Source of the DNA: Chloroflexota bacterium
GTDB taxonomy: Bacteria; Chloroflexota; Anaerolineae; Aggregatilineales; Phototrophicaceae
DNA: 9,042 bases
Assembly (NCBI GenBank): GCA_003242205.1
Contig: QGUR01000179.1
Coordinates: forward strand, 1-9,042
Direction: 5' to 3'
In this document: positions 1 through 6,691 of the stretch, one piece after another
Layout of the letters: every line of letters starts with the position of its first letter
Position numbering within the stretch: position 1 is the stretch's first letter
The notes under the pieces: generated by a model
What the model was told of the DNA's origin: nothing
Databases searched by the model: none
Seen by the model: only the letters and a program-made list of their open reading frames with translations
Made by a program: the position numbers and the translations under genes

Positions 1-263
1 ATTATGCCGCCGCGACCGGATTGCAGAAACGCGAGGGCGTAACGGTCGATATGACCGATTACCATACCTTCCGCGAGATCGACCCATTCACGCCCGCCGC
101 GATCATCGAGCTGGGCTTTATGCTGGCCGACCGCCAGATCATGACCGAGCAGCCTGATCTGCTGGCGCGCGGCATCACCGACGGCATTCTGTGCTTCATG
201 GAACCGGGCATCGCGCCAACGCTTGAGCCATCACCCACCCCGGAGCCTGCGCCTGCGGTATAA
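1..263 (+). CDS. N-acetylmuramoyl-L-alanine amidase, C-terminal part (partial, runs off the left edge)
   Basis: The reading frame is open from the first bases and ends at TAA 261-263, so only the last 86 or so residues are present and the true start lies outside the window. The visible part matches the end of the zinc-dependent Amidase_3 family, which cuts the bond between N-acetylmuramic acid and L-alanine in peptidoglycan. The segment TPAAIIELGFM (about residues 30-40 of the visible part) resembles the family's conserved block in which the Glu is catalytic. It is followed by the usual terminal helix (LLARGITDGILCFM). After the domain comes a short Pro/Glu/Thr-rich tail (PTLEPSPTPEPAPAV), common in extracytoplasmic proteins. 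The zinc ligands would be upstream and cannot be checked. The family call is fairly safe; the exact subfamily is not determinable. Confidence 0.75.
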   Translation, partial: YAAATGLQKREGVTVDMTDYHTFREIDPFTPAAIIELGFMLADRQIMTEQPDLLARGITDGILCFMEPGIAPTLEPSPTPEPAPAV

Positions 264-264
264 T

Positions 265-286
265 CGGCGTCGATTGACGCCGTTTT
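265..286 (+). terminator. Rho-independent terminator of the amidase gene
   Basis: A perfect 7-bp stem, CGGCGTC (265-271) and GACGCCG (276-282), with a GATT loop, is followed directly by TTTT (283-286). It starts two bases after the amidase stop codon, where an intrinsic terminator is expected. The T tract is short, so termination may be partial, and the next gene begins only about 23 bases later. Confidence 0.6.
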
Positions 287-308
287 ACAGGAAACCCGGA
301 AATTGAGC

Positions 309-662
309 ATGGTAGAACTGGTAATGTATACGCGGACCGCAGGATGTCCGTTTGTTTCGCTGGCAAAACGCGTTTTGAACGACCACGGTCTCAGCTATCG
401 CGAGATTTTCATCGACAAGGACGATGAAGCGCGCGAGCGTGTGCTGCGCTGGACCGGCTTTCTGGCAGTGCCGACGCTGATCGTGGCGCGCCCCGGGGAA
501 GTGCTCCCCATCGAAGAGCCTGAGCCGCTGCCCAAAGGCGCCAGCCCGCGGGGGATCAACCGCGGCGCGATGATCACGGAGCCCGGCAGAGACGAGTTAA
601 ACGCATGGCTGCTCCAGCACGGTTTTATCACTCAGGCGGAAGCAGCCGACGCGCCGTTTTAA
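309..662 (+). CDS. Glutaredoxin-like protein with a single active-site cysteine
   Basis: The protein has 117 residues. The N-terminal half has the glutaredoxin pattern: a first strand (VELVMYTR), an active-site turn TAGCPFV with Cys13, a helix, a second strand (YREIFID), and the LAVPTLIV segment with the cis-proline (Pro55) that forms the glutathione-side wall. Classical dithiol glutaredoxins have CPYC; here the second position is Val (CPFV), so this would be a monothiol enzyme or a thioredoxin-fold protein of other function. After residue 60 a Pro/Glu/Gly-rich stretch leads to a short terminal helix (DELNAWLLQHGF). ATG 309 is preceded by GGAAA at 298-302. A TTG at 303 in the same frame, with AGGAAA at 289-294, is an alternative start adding two residues. 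The substrate is unknown. Confidence 0.75.
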   Translation: MVELVMYTRTAGCPFVSLAKRVLNDHGLSYREIFIDKDDEARERVLRWTGFLAVPTLIVARPGEVLPIEEPEPLPKGASPRGINRGAMITEPGRDELNAWLLQHGFITQAEAADAPF

Positions 663-705
663 CCGGGGCGCTTGTGGATCGAGTATAGAAATTCGTTCGC
701 CCGGC

Positions 706-714
706 TGTTATAAT
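706..714 (+). promoter_or_regulatory. Extended -10 promoter for the tRNA-Ser gene
   Basis: TGTTATAAT at 706-714 is a perfect extended -10 element (TGn then TATAAT). It lies 14 bases before the tRNA 5' end, which places the transcription start near 721 and leaves a short leader for RNase P. There is no good TTGACA-like -35 at 17-18 bases spacing, as is common for extended -10 promoters. Confidence 0.65.
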
Positions 715-728
715 GCGCCCTAGGTTGT

Positions 729-815
729 GGAGAGGTCGCATAGTGGCTTAGTGCGCTCGCTTGGAAAGCGAGTACGGTGTAACAGCCGTCGCGGGTTCGA
801 ATCCCGCCCTCTCCG
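729..815 (+). tRNA. tRNA-Ser (anticodon GGA)
   Basis: An 87-base class II tRNA folds completely. The acceptor stem is GGAGAGG (729-735) with CCTCTCC (808-814) and discriminator G815. The anticodon stem is CTCGC/GCGAG around the loop TTGGAAA, giving anticodon GGA for UCC and UCU serine codons. The long variable arm pairs ACGG with CCGT, as expected for tRNA-Ser. The T arm is GCGGG/CCCGC around TTCGAAT. The 3' CCA is not encoded and must be added after transcription. The gene stands alone between its own promoter and terminator. Confidence 0.97.
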
Positions 816-821
816 CTGTGC

Positions 822-862
822 AAGGCGGGCAGGTCCAGCCTCGGGCTTTGGCCCGCCTTTTC
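822..862 (+). terminator. Rho-independent terminator of the tRNA-Ser transcript
   Basis: A perfect 9-bp stem pairs AAGGCGGGC (822-830) with GCCCGCCTT (851-859), and the following bases are T-rich (CCTTTTCT, to 862). The 20-base loop contains a small nested hairpin, AGCC/GGCT. It begins seven bases after the tRNA, so it probably defines the end of the precursor. Confidence 0.85.
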
Positions 863-906
863 TATCCGGCCCCGCGGCAAGCCCACGCTGAAAGTTGTGC
901 TGACCC

Positions 907-1263
907 ATGACCATTGACTGGCAGCGCGTTCTTCCGGTTCTCGTCTCTATCGGCATCATCGTGGCAGTCGCCATCCTCCGCCAGTATTCGAAAACGTTCG
1001 CCGCCATCGCCGCCACCATGCCGATCAACGTGCCGCTGGCGCTGTGGATCATTTATAGCGGCGCGCCAGACGACCAGAGCGGTCTGCTGCGATTTTTCGA
1101 AACGATGATCGTGGGGCTGCCGCCAACGTTTCTATTCATCGTCGTCGCCTATATCGCGGCCCGCGCCGGATGGGGCCTGCTGCCGATGTTGGGCGCGGGT
1201 TATCTCGCCTGGGGCATCGCGCTCGCGCTGATGCTGCCCCTCCGCGCGCTGTTCAATTCCTGA
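907..1263 (+). CDS. Small four-helix membrane protein, DUF3147-like
   Basis: The product has 118 residues and is almost entirely hydrophobic, with about four membrane segments at residues 8-24, 33-50, 66-86 and 91-113. The order of features resembles the uncharacterised DUF3147 family of short inner-membrane proteins: a first helix ending in a basic turn, an A(A)xMPINxPLAL segment at the second helix, a short polar loop with acidic residues (GAPDDQSG), and a third helix starting GLPPTFLF. That family assignment is from pattern memory and no function is known for it. ATG 907 is the first possible ATG after an in-frame TGA at 901-903, and no strong ribosome site precedes it. The following beta-propeller gene starts 26 bases downstream, so the two are probably co-transcribed. 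Confidence 0.7.
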   Translation: MTIDWQRVLPVLVSIGIIVAVAILRQYSKTFAAIAATMPINVPLALWIIYSGAPDDQSGLLRFFETMIVGLPPTFLFIVVAYIAARAGWGLLPMLGAGYLAWGIALALMLPLRALFNS

Positions 1264-1289
1264 AGCGGCGACCGGATAAAAGGGAGATC

Positions 1290-2312
1290 ATGTTACAAAG
1301 CCTTCAACGCCTCAGCCGCCCACAACGCCAACTGATCTTTTTTCTGGTCTTTGGCGGCATCCTGATGGCGATTGTCGCCCTGACAATCGTACTCGTCAGT
1401 TCCGCAATCAACACCGGCGCTCGCCCTCAAGCCTTCGCGATCGACGAAAATCTGACCGTGCGTGAATTCGCAACCCTACCGGATAATGACGCTTACCCGG
1501 CAGGCGTGGCCGCATATGGGGATGGCGTCTATACCGGCAGTTACGCCAGTGGGGCTATCTGGTATATCGACGGCGCGGGTCAGGTGACGGAAATCCCCGG
1601 CACGCGCGAGGGTATCGGCGCAGTCTCCGGGCTGGCGGTGGGGCCGGACGGAGCGTTGTATATCGTCGACCAGTACGACACGGATGTACGCAGCGGCGGC
1701 GGCGACGTCAAACGGCTGACACCCGACGGCACGCTGTCCGTTTTCGCGACCATCGAGGATGAGCGTGGCTTCGTGCAGCCCGACGACGTCGCGCTCGATG
1801 GCGCGGGCCGCGTGTATGTGACCGATCGAGGGCGCAACGAGGTCTGGCGTTTCGAGCCGGACGGCAGCGGTGGCGTCGTCTGGTGGACCGGCCCACAACA
1901 GGAAGCCAATGGGCCACGCCCCGCCGTGACCGGGCTGGCCTACGATGCGACCACCGACAGCATGATCCTGACCGACCCGGAAACCAACACCCTGTACCGG
2001 GTCGCCGTCGCCGATGGTTCCAGCGCGGTGCTTTACCAACATCCGGCGAACGCGGCAAACCCGCCCGGCTTCGACGGCGTGACCGTGACGCCGGACGGCA
2101 CGATTTACATCGCCGCGCTTGGCCAGAACGGGATCGTGCGCTTTGAAAACGACAGCATTACTTATGTCGCGGGGCAGTTTCGCGGCTCAAGCGATGTCGA
2201 CTACGCCGAAGGCAATCGCCTGTTTGTTTCCAACTGGGATCAGTCGTCGCTCGCGCTGCCGCTGGTCGAGCCGCGCCTGCCCTTCGGCATCGACGTGATC
2301 GAATTGCCATAG
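1290..2312 (+). CDS. Membrane-anchored NHL/SMP-30-type beta-propeller protein
   Basis: The product has 340 residues. A basic N-terminus is followed by one strong transmembrane helix (about residues 15-37) and then an outward-facing domain. That domain is built of repeated blade motifs of the form 'x-G-L/V-A-V-x-P-D-G-x-L/I-Y-I-x-D'. They occur near SGLAVGPDGALYIVDQ (from residue 112), DDVALDGAGRVYVTDRG, TGLAYDATTDSMILTDP and DGVTVTPDGTIYIAALG, with a degenerate last one ending in LFVSNWD. This is the pattern of NHL and SMP-30/gluconolactonase-like six-bladed propellers. Such proteins may be metal-dependent lactonases or simple binding scaffolds, and the catalytic metal ligands cannot be confirmed here, so no reaction is assigned. 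ATG 1290 is chosen because AGGGAG (1281-1286) lies just upstream and the hydrophobic anchor then sits at the N-terminus. Confidence 0.8.
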   Translation: MLQSLQRLSRPQRQLIFFLVFGGILMAIVALTIVLVSSAINTGARPQAFAIDENLTVREFATLPDNDAYPAGVAAYGDGVYTGSYASGAIWYIDGAGQVTEIPGTREGIGAVSGLAVGPDGALYIVDQYDTDVRSGGGDVKRLTPDGTLSVFATIEDERGFVQPDDVALDGAGRVYVTDRGRNEVWRFEPDGSGGVVWWTGPQQEANGPRPAVTGLAYDATTDSMILTDPETNTLYRVAVADGSSAVLYQHPANAANPPGFDGVTVTPDGTIYIAALGQNGIVRFENDSITYVAGQFRGSSDVDYAEGNRLFVSNWDQSSLALPLVEPRLPFGIDVIELP

Positions 2313-2342
2313 TTGAACCACATCCATGAATCGCCTGATAAG
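2313..2342 (+). promoter_or_regulatory. Possible promoter for the M16 peptidase pair
   Basis: TTGAAC at 2313-2318 and GATAAG at 2337-2342 each match the sigma70 consensus at four of six positions, with an 18-base spacer. The site begins right after the stop codon of the propeller gene, in the 79-base gap before the first M16 gene. There is no terminator hairpin in the gap, so read-through from upstream is equally possible. Confidence 0.3.
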
Positions 2343-2391
2343 CTTTGATTAGCGGGCTTAAACCGGCCATTCATCACGACTGGAGCCATTG

Positions 2392-3705
2392 ATGACCGAT
2401 TCCCCTGTCATCAAACACAGGCTGGCAAACGGCCTGACGGTGCTGTTGAAGGAAGTGCATACCGCCCCGGTTGTCAGTTGGTGGGTGCTGTATCGCGTGG
2501 GAAGTCGCAACGAACCCACCGGCAAGACGGGCATCTCGCACTGGGTTGAACACATGCTGTTCAAGGGCACTGAGCAGTTCCCGGCAGGCACGCTGGACCG
2601 GATGATCGACCGCATCGGCGGCGTCTGGAACGCGCAGACCTTCATCGACTACACCGCCTACTACGAAACGCTGCCCGCCGAACACATCGATCTGGCGCTG
2701 CGTATCGAGGCCGACCGCATGGTCAACGCGCAGTTCGACCCGGAAGATGTCGAATCCGAGCGTACGGTCATTATTTCCGAACGGCAAGGGCTGGAAAATT
2801 CACCGACCTTCTGGCTCTCGGAAGAAGTGACGGCCGCTGCCTTCCGCGTTCATGGCTACCACCACGAAGTCATCGGCGACATGGCCGACCTGCTCACGAT
2901 CACGCGAGATGATCTGTACGAGCACTACCGGCGACATTACGTGCCGTCCAACGCGATTGCCGTCGCGGTTGGCGATTTCGACCACGAAGAGCTGCTACAG
3001 CGCATCACGGCACTCTATGGTTCGCTGCCCGGCGGGCCAGCGCCCGACCTGTTCGTCCGTCCCGAACCGCCGCAAACCGGCGAGCGGCGGGTCGTAGTCG
3101 AACGACCGGGACATACGGCCTTCATCGAAGTCGCCTATCACGTGCCCGAAGCGGCGCATGACGACTGGTTCGCGCTCGAAGTCCTCAACAGCATTTTGTG
3201 CGGGCCTGATGGCTTTGGCGGCGGCGGGATCGACAACAAGACCAGCCGTCTTTACAAAGCGCTGGTCGAGACTGAACTGGCGACGTACGTCAGCGGCAGC
3301 ATGACACCGACAATTGATCCGTTTCTCTACAGCGTCAACCTGACGGTGCGCGACGGGCGACACGTGGAAGAAGTCGAGGCGGCATATAACGCCGAAATCG
3401 AGCGGCTGCGGCGCGGTGAGATCACCGAAGCGGAACTCCAGCGCGCGAAGAAACAGGCGCGCGCCCTGTTCGCTTATGGAACCGAGCGCGTCACCATGCA
3501 AGCGTTCTGGCTGGCCTTCTCCGAGTGTTTCGAGAGCTACGAGTGGTTCGAGAACTACCTCTCCCGGCTTCAGGCCATCACGCTGGAAGACGTGCAGCGC
3601 GCGGCGAGCGTTTACCTGCGCCCGCAAAACCGCGTCGTTGGCTGGTTCATCCCGACAGGCGACGCACCGGAAAACTTCGAGGAAGACTTTGATGGCGATT
3701 TCTGA
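2392..3705 (+). CDS. M16 family zinc metallopeptidase, catalytic subunit
   Basis: The product has 437 residues, the usual size of a single M16B subunit. The inverted zinc motif HxxEH is intact as His50-Trp-Val-Glu53-His54. The third zinc ligand is probably Glu130 in VIISERQ, 76 residues further on, as expected for the family. A long helix-rich N-terminal domain continues to YHHEVIGD and HYVPSNAIAVAVGD. The Peptidase_M16_C domain (roughly 165-350) contains the TSRLYKALVE segment (from residue 284). There is no signal peptide, so the enzyme is probably cytoplasmic. Family members degrade or process peptides inside a clam-shaped chamber made of two halves. The next gene supplies a homologous half without a zinc site and overlaps this one by 14 bases. 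ATG 2392 has GGAG at 2382-2385; a TTG at 2389 is a less likely start. Confidence 0.93.
   Translation: MTDSPVIKHRLANGLTVLLKEVHTAPVVSWWVLYRVGSRNEPTGKTGISHWVEHMLFKGTEQFPAGTLDRMIDRIGGVWNAQTFIDYTAYYETLPAEHIDLALRIEADRMVNAQFDPEDVESERTVIISERQGLENSPTFWLSEEVTAAAFRVHGYHHEVIGDMADLLTITRDDLYEHYRRHYVPSNAIAVAVGDFDHEELLQRITALYGSLPGGPAPDLFVRPEPPQTGERRVVVERPGHTAFIEVAYHVPEAAHDDWFALEVLNSILCGPDGFGGGGIDNKTSRLYKALVETELATYVSGSMTPTIDPFLYSVNLTVRDGRHVEEVEAAYNAEIERLRRGEITEAELQRAKKQARALFAYGTERVTMQAFWLAFSECFESYEWFENYLSRLQAITLEDVQRAASVYLRPQNRVVGWFIPTGDAPENFEEDFDGDF
3679..3685 (+). promoter_or_regulatory. Ribosome binding site inside the first M16 gene
   Basis: GAGGAAG lies six bases before ATG 3692, within the last codons of the catalytic subunit gene. 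It fixes the start of the second subunit and indicates coupled translation of the two halves. Confidence 0.7.
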
Positions 3706-4999
3706 TCTAACGCGGCAATCGCTGCCCGGCCCACACAACATCGTCCGGACCGTGCTGGATAACGGCATCACCGTGCTGGTGTACGAAAATCACGCCACGC
3801 AGTCGGTCGTGCTGGCCGGTTCGCTCGCCACGGGCAGCATCTTCGAGCCACCTGAAAAGAACGGGCTGGCGTCGATCACCGCCGCCTCGCTGATGCGCGG
3901 CAGCGAAACACGCACTTTCGACGCCATCAACAGCGCCCTTGAGGACATCGGCGCGGATCTGGATATTGACGCAGGCGTGCACCGTACCGGCTTCTTCGGC
4001 AAGGCGCTGGCCGAAGATCTGGCGACCATTGCCGGCATTTTGGGCGACGTGCTGCAACAGCCGGCGTTTCCCGCGGCCCAGATCGAGCGACTGCGCGGCG
4101 AGATCATCACCGGCCTGAAGATCAGGCAGCAGGACACGCGATACCGCGCCAATCGCGCTTTTCACGAGCAACTCTACCCGCCAAACCATCCCTACCACCG
4201 CAGCGTTCGTGGCACGCTCGATACCGTGCCACAGATCACCATCGACGACATCCGCGACTTTCACCGGCGACACTTTGGCCCAAGCGGCATGATCGTGGCG
4301 GTGGTCGGGGCGGTCCGAGCCGATGAAGCGATCGACATTGTGCGGCATGCGCTTGAGAGGTGGCGCAATCCCGATCAGCCGGAAGCGCCGCCGCTGCCGC
4401 ACGTCGCCGCGCCCACGCAAACACAACGGCGCTTCGTGCCGCTTCCCGGCAAAACGCAGGCCGACCTCGTCGTCGGGACCATCGGGCCAGCGCGTAAAGA
4501 TGCCGATTATTACGCCGCCATGCTGGCCAACAGCGTGCTCGGCCAGTTTGGCATGATGGGGCGCGTTGGCGAGAAAGTTCGTGAAGAACTCGGGCTGGCC
4601 TACGATGTGGGCAGCAGCATCAACGCCGGGCATGGCCCCGGACCATGGTCGGTGTCGGCGGGCGTCAACCCGGCCAACGTCGACCGGGCGCTGGAAGCGA
4701 TTGTCGCCGAACTGGAACGGCTGGTCCGCGAGCCGGTGAGCGCTGAAGATCTGGAAAACGTGCAGTCGTACTACATCGGCCGCCTGCCGTTGCAGCTTGA
4801 AAGCAACGAGGGGATCGCCAATACATTAGTAAATATAGAGACCTACGGCCTTGGCCTTGATTACCTCCTGCGTTACCGCGATACAATCATGCGCCTGACC
4901 CGGGAAGACCTCCTGGCGGCGGCACAGCGCTATATCAAGCCGGACGCGCTGGTTGTCGCCGTGGCCGGCCCAGAGTCGCGTCCGCAGTCTGCCTCATAG
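3692..4999 (+). CDS. M16 family peptidase homologue, non-catalytic subunit
   Basis: The product has 435 residues and aligns with the M16 fold from LDNGITVLVYEN (from residue 22) to the end. At the position of the zinc motif, where the partner has SHWVEH, this protein reads ASITAA (about residues 60-65), so both histidines and the glutamate are gone and it cannot be catalytic. The C-terminal domain keeps the conserved RVGEKVREELGLAYDV block (residues 291-306), including the Arg and Tyr (Arg297, Tyr304) that in M16 enzymes help bind and position substrate. That pattern is typical of the regulatory half of M16B heterodimers. The start at ATG 3692 is supported by the site at 3679-3685. The open frame extends about 90 codons further upstream, but that part is only a shadow of the overlapping first gene. 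The pair most likely works as one enzyme. Confidence 0.92.
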   Translation: MAISDLTRQSLPGPHNIVRTVLDNGITVLVYENHATQSVVLAGSLATGSIFEPPEKNGLASITAASLMRGSETRTFDAINSALEDIGADLDIDAGVHRTGFFGKALAEDLATIAGILGDVLQQPAFPAAQIERLRGEIITGLKIRQQDTRYRANRAFHEQLYPPNHPYHRSVRGTLDTVPQITIDDIRDFHRRHFGPSGMIVAVVGAVRADEAIDIVRHALERWRNPDQPEAPPLPHVAAPTQTQRRFVPLPGKTQADLVVGTIGPARKDADYYAAMLANSVLGQFGMMGRVGEKVREELGLAYDVGSSINAGHGPGPWSVSAGVNPANVDRALEAIVAELERLVREPVSAEDLENVQSYYIGRLPLQLESNEGIANTLVNIETYGLGLDYLLRYRDTIMRLTREDLLAAAQRYIKPDALVVAVAGPESRPQSAS

Positions 5000-5066
5000 A
5001 CAGTCGACGCCGGGGCGCAGCCAGCCAAAAAAGCCGTACCGGCGCAAACTCTGGAGCAAAGACCCT

Positions 5067-6254
5067 ATGAAGTTTCTGCAAATACTGGCGAGTGCCGGTC
5101 TGGCGGTCGCATTCGGAATTTCGGCGCTTCACGCGCAGGACACGCCACCAGTCACGACGCGTGACAGCGCGCCCGACCCCGCCGCCGTCGAACTGGTTGA
5201 AGTCGCCCGTGGCTTTCGCCGCCCCCTGCTGGTGACTCACGCGGGCGATGGCTCAAATCGCCTGTTCGTCGTTGAACAGGGCGGCGTCATTCACGTCATT
5301 CAGGATGGCGTGGTGCTGGAAACGCCATTTCTCGATGTTTCCGATCTGATACACCGCGATGTCTTCAGCGGCGGTTATACCGAGCGCGGCCTGCTGGGTC
5401 TGGCGTTCCATCCCGAATATGCCAGCAATGGGCTGTTCTACATCAATTACACCGACACGAGTGGCAACACGGTTGTCGCCCAGTACAGCGTGTCGAGCGA
5501 TCCGAACGTCGCCGACCCGGCCAGCGCCGTGACCGTGCTGACTCAGGAGCAGCCATACGCCAATCACAACGGCGGGCATATGGTCTTTGGCCCGGACGGG
5601 TATCTCTATATCGCGATGGGGGATGGCGGTTCAGCGGGCGACCCGCAAAATAACGGGCAGAACCCGGCGACACTTCTCGGCTCGCTGCTGCGGATTGACG
5701 TCAACGAGGATGGCACGTATGCCATTCCTGAGGACAACCCTGCCAACCGCGATTCCCGGTTTGCGCCGGAAGTCTGGGCCTATGGCCTGCGTAACCCATG
5801 GCGTTTCAGCTTCGACGCTGCGACCGGCGATCTGTACATCGCTGATGTCGGCCAGAACCAGTGGGAAGAAGTGAACATGGAACCTGCCGGCAGCGCGGGC
5901 GGCCTGAACTATGGCTGGAACATCTTCGAAGGCACGCATCCGTTTGCCGGTGGCGAAGAAACCGAGGACATGCTGTTTCCGTTCGCCGAATATAACCACA
6001 GTCAGGGGATTTCCGTGACCGGCGGCTACGTCTATCGCGGGAGCGAGCTGCCCGACCTCGAAGGTGTCTATTTCTATGGCGACTTCGGCTATGGCACGGT
6101 CTGGGCGGCGTACCGCACTCCGGACGGCGAATGGGTATCCGACGTCTTTATGAACACGGGCCGCACCATCAGCTCGTTCGGCGTCGATGAACAGAACGAG
6201 CTGTATCTCGTCGATTACAACGGCGCAGTACTCAAATTCAGCCCGGCTACATAA
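5067..6254 (+). CDS. Secreted PQQ-dependent sugar dehydrogenase (glucose/sorbosone dehydrogenase-like propeller)
   Basis: The product has 395 residues. A signal peptide covers about residues 1-23 (basic start, hydrophobic core, LHA then Gln), so the mature protein is extracytoplasmic. The rest matches the GSDH six-bladed propeller family: ERGLLGLAFHPEY (from residue 106), NHNGGHMVFGPDGYLYIAMG (from 166, with the family's conserved His167), YGLRNPWRFSFD (from 239), ADVGQNQWEEVN (259-270) and NYGW (281-284). These blocks carry the residues that in characterised members hold pyrroloquinoline quinone and calcium and attack the sugar. Substrate and electron acceptor are unknown; some family members are cofactor-free carbohydrate-binding proteins. 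ATG 5067 has GGAG at 5053-5056, a long spacing of ten bases, but it gives a clean signal peptide. No PQQ synthesis genes are in the window. No terminator separates it from the M16 genes 67 bases upstream. Confidence 0.88.
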   Translation: MKFLQILASAGLAVAFGISALHAQDTPPVTTRDSAPDPAAVELVEVARGFRRPLLVTHAGDGSNRLFVVEQGGVIHVIQDGVVLETPFLDVSDLIHRDVFSGGYTERGLLGLAFHPEYASNGLFYINYTDTSGNTVVAQYSVSSDPNVADPASAVTVLTQEQPYANHNGGHMVFGPDGYLYIAMGDGGSAGDPQNNGQNPATLLGSLLRIDVNEDGTYAIPEDNPANRDSRFAPEVWAYGLRNPWRFSFDAATGDLYIADVGQNQWEEVNMEPAGSAGGLNYGWNIFEGTHPFAGGEETEDMLFPFAEYNHSQGISVTGGYVYRGSELPDLEGVYFYGDFGYGTVWAAYRTPDGEWVSDVFMNTGRTISSFGVDEQNELYLVDYNGAVLKFSPAT

Positions 6255-6283
6255 GGCCGCCTGAACGGTTAAGCCTGACAACC

Positions 6284-6343
6284 AGCCTCACCCGTGACTG
6301 TCTCTCGAACGGCTCATGCCAGAAGACGGTCGCGGGTGAGGTT
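6284..6343 (+). terminator. Hairpin after the sugar dehydrogenase gene (probable terminator)
   Basis: Bases 6284-6302 pair with 6325-6343 over 19 positions. There are 16 Watson-Crick pairs, and the three remaining positions are all G.U when read as plus-strand RNA (A.C mismatches on the minus strand). This fits an RNA structure formed by the dehydrogenase transcript, which ends 29 bases earlier. The following GGTTCCCCC lacks a T tract, so it may act as a 3'-end stabilising hairpin rather than a true intrinsic terminator. Its CCTCACCC/GGGTGAGG core is shared with the repeat element downstream. Confidence 0.5.
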
Positions 6344-6460
6344 CCCCCGCTCCAGAATTTAACCTCATTTCTCACGCTTGCGGTTGCGTGCCTCAGCCCG
6401 CTGCTGCCTTCTTGCCCAGAACCTCACCCCCCGGCCCCTACGCGGTCTCGCTGCGTCCCC

Positions 6461-6505
6461 CGCCTGAAACGCGCACAGCGTCATCCCGAAGGGACGTTTC
6501 AGGCG
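6461..6505. repeat. Perfect 11-bp inverted repeat inside the element
   Basis: CGCCTGAAACG (6461-6471) is the exact reverse complement of CGTTTCAGGCG (6495-6505). The 23-base loop holds a further small hairpin, TCCC (6484-6487) with GGGA (6491-6494) around GAA. Transcribed in either direction it would fold as a stem-loop. Confidence 0.75.
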
Positions 6506-6512
6506 AGGGCTG

Positions 6513-6543
6513 CGCGTCGACTACGGCCGGCGCAGCCGACGCG
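6513..6543. repeat. 7-bp inverted repeat inside the element
   Basis: CGCGTCG (6513-6519) and CGACGCG (6537-6543) are perfect inverted copies around a GC-rich 17-base loop. It directly follows the 6461-6505 palindrome and precedes the internal copy of the arm end. Confidence 0.55.
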
Positions 6544-6553
6544 ATTTGGAGAG

Positions 6554-6572
6554 AGGGTTAGGGAGTGAGGTT
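6554..6572 (+). repeat. Internal copy of the element end (direct repeat of 6719-6737)
   Basis: AGGGTTAGGGAGTGAGGTT at 6554-6572 matches 17 of 19 bases of 6719-6737 in the same orientation. This suggests that two repeat units were joined head to tail, each ending in the same TGAGGTT sequence. Confidence 0.65.
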
Positions 6573-6592
6573 CCCTTTAGCCCTTAGCGGAT

Positions 6593-6613
6593 GGGCGACG
6601 CACCGCATCGCCC
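6593..6613. repeat. Short palindrome with GGGCGA/TCGCCC arms
   Basis: GGGCGA (6593-6598) pairs with TCGCCC (6608-6613), and two further G-C pairs form inside the loop. It lies between the two repeat units of the composite element. Confidence 0.5.
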
Positions 6614-6648
6614 CTACAGTTGTCCTCGGTTCGCAGTTCCCCCTCTCT

Positions 6649-6691
6649 AAACCGGACACGGTTTGGACGAAGCGGGTCGGCGTAGCCGACC
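6649..6691. repeat. Two adjacent small hairpins in the right half of the element
   Basis: AAACCG (6649-6654) pairs with CGGTTT (6659-6664) around GACA. GGTCGGC (6675-6681) pairs with GCCGACC (6685-6691) around GTA. Both stems are perfect and add to the dense secondary structure between the outer arms. Confidence 0.55.

Noticed and set aside
259..264. TATAAT overlapping the amidase stop codon, as a promoter for the glutaredoxin gene
   Set aside because: No -35 match or TGn extension lies upstream, and a start near 271 would fall inside the terminator hairpin. It is probably chance.
729..862. tRNA-Ser as an integration site for a mobile island
   Set aside because: No integrase gene and no second copy of the tRNA 3' end was seen in the window.
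1476..2042. Minus-strand open frame of 188 codons within the propeller gene
   Set aside because: The plus-strand propeller repeats explain this stretch and the antisense translation looks random.
2995..3771. Minus-strand open frame of 258 codons across the junction of the two M16 genes
   Set aside because: It is a shadow of the coupled M16 genes, with no ribosome site or family features.
3707..4633. Long open frame on the minus strand (308 codons) opposite the second M16 gene
   Set aside because: It lies entirely antisense to a gene with clear family motifs. Its translation has no recognisable motif, and long antisense frames are common in GC-rich DNA with biased third positions.
5631..6281. 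Minus-strand open frame of 216 codons opposite the sugar dehydrogenase
   Set aside because: The conserved GSDH blocks are on the plus strand; no motif is seen in the antisense product.
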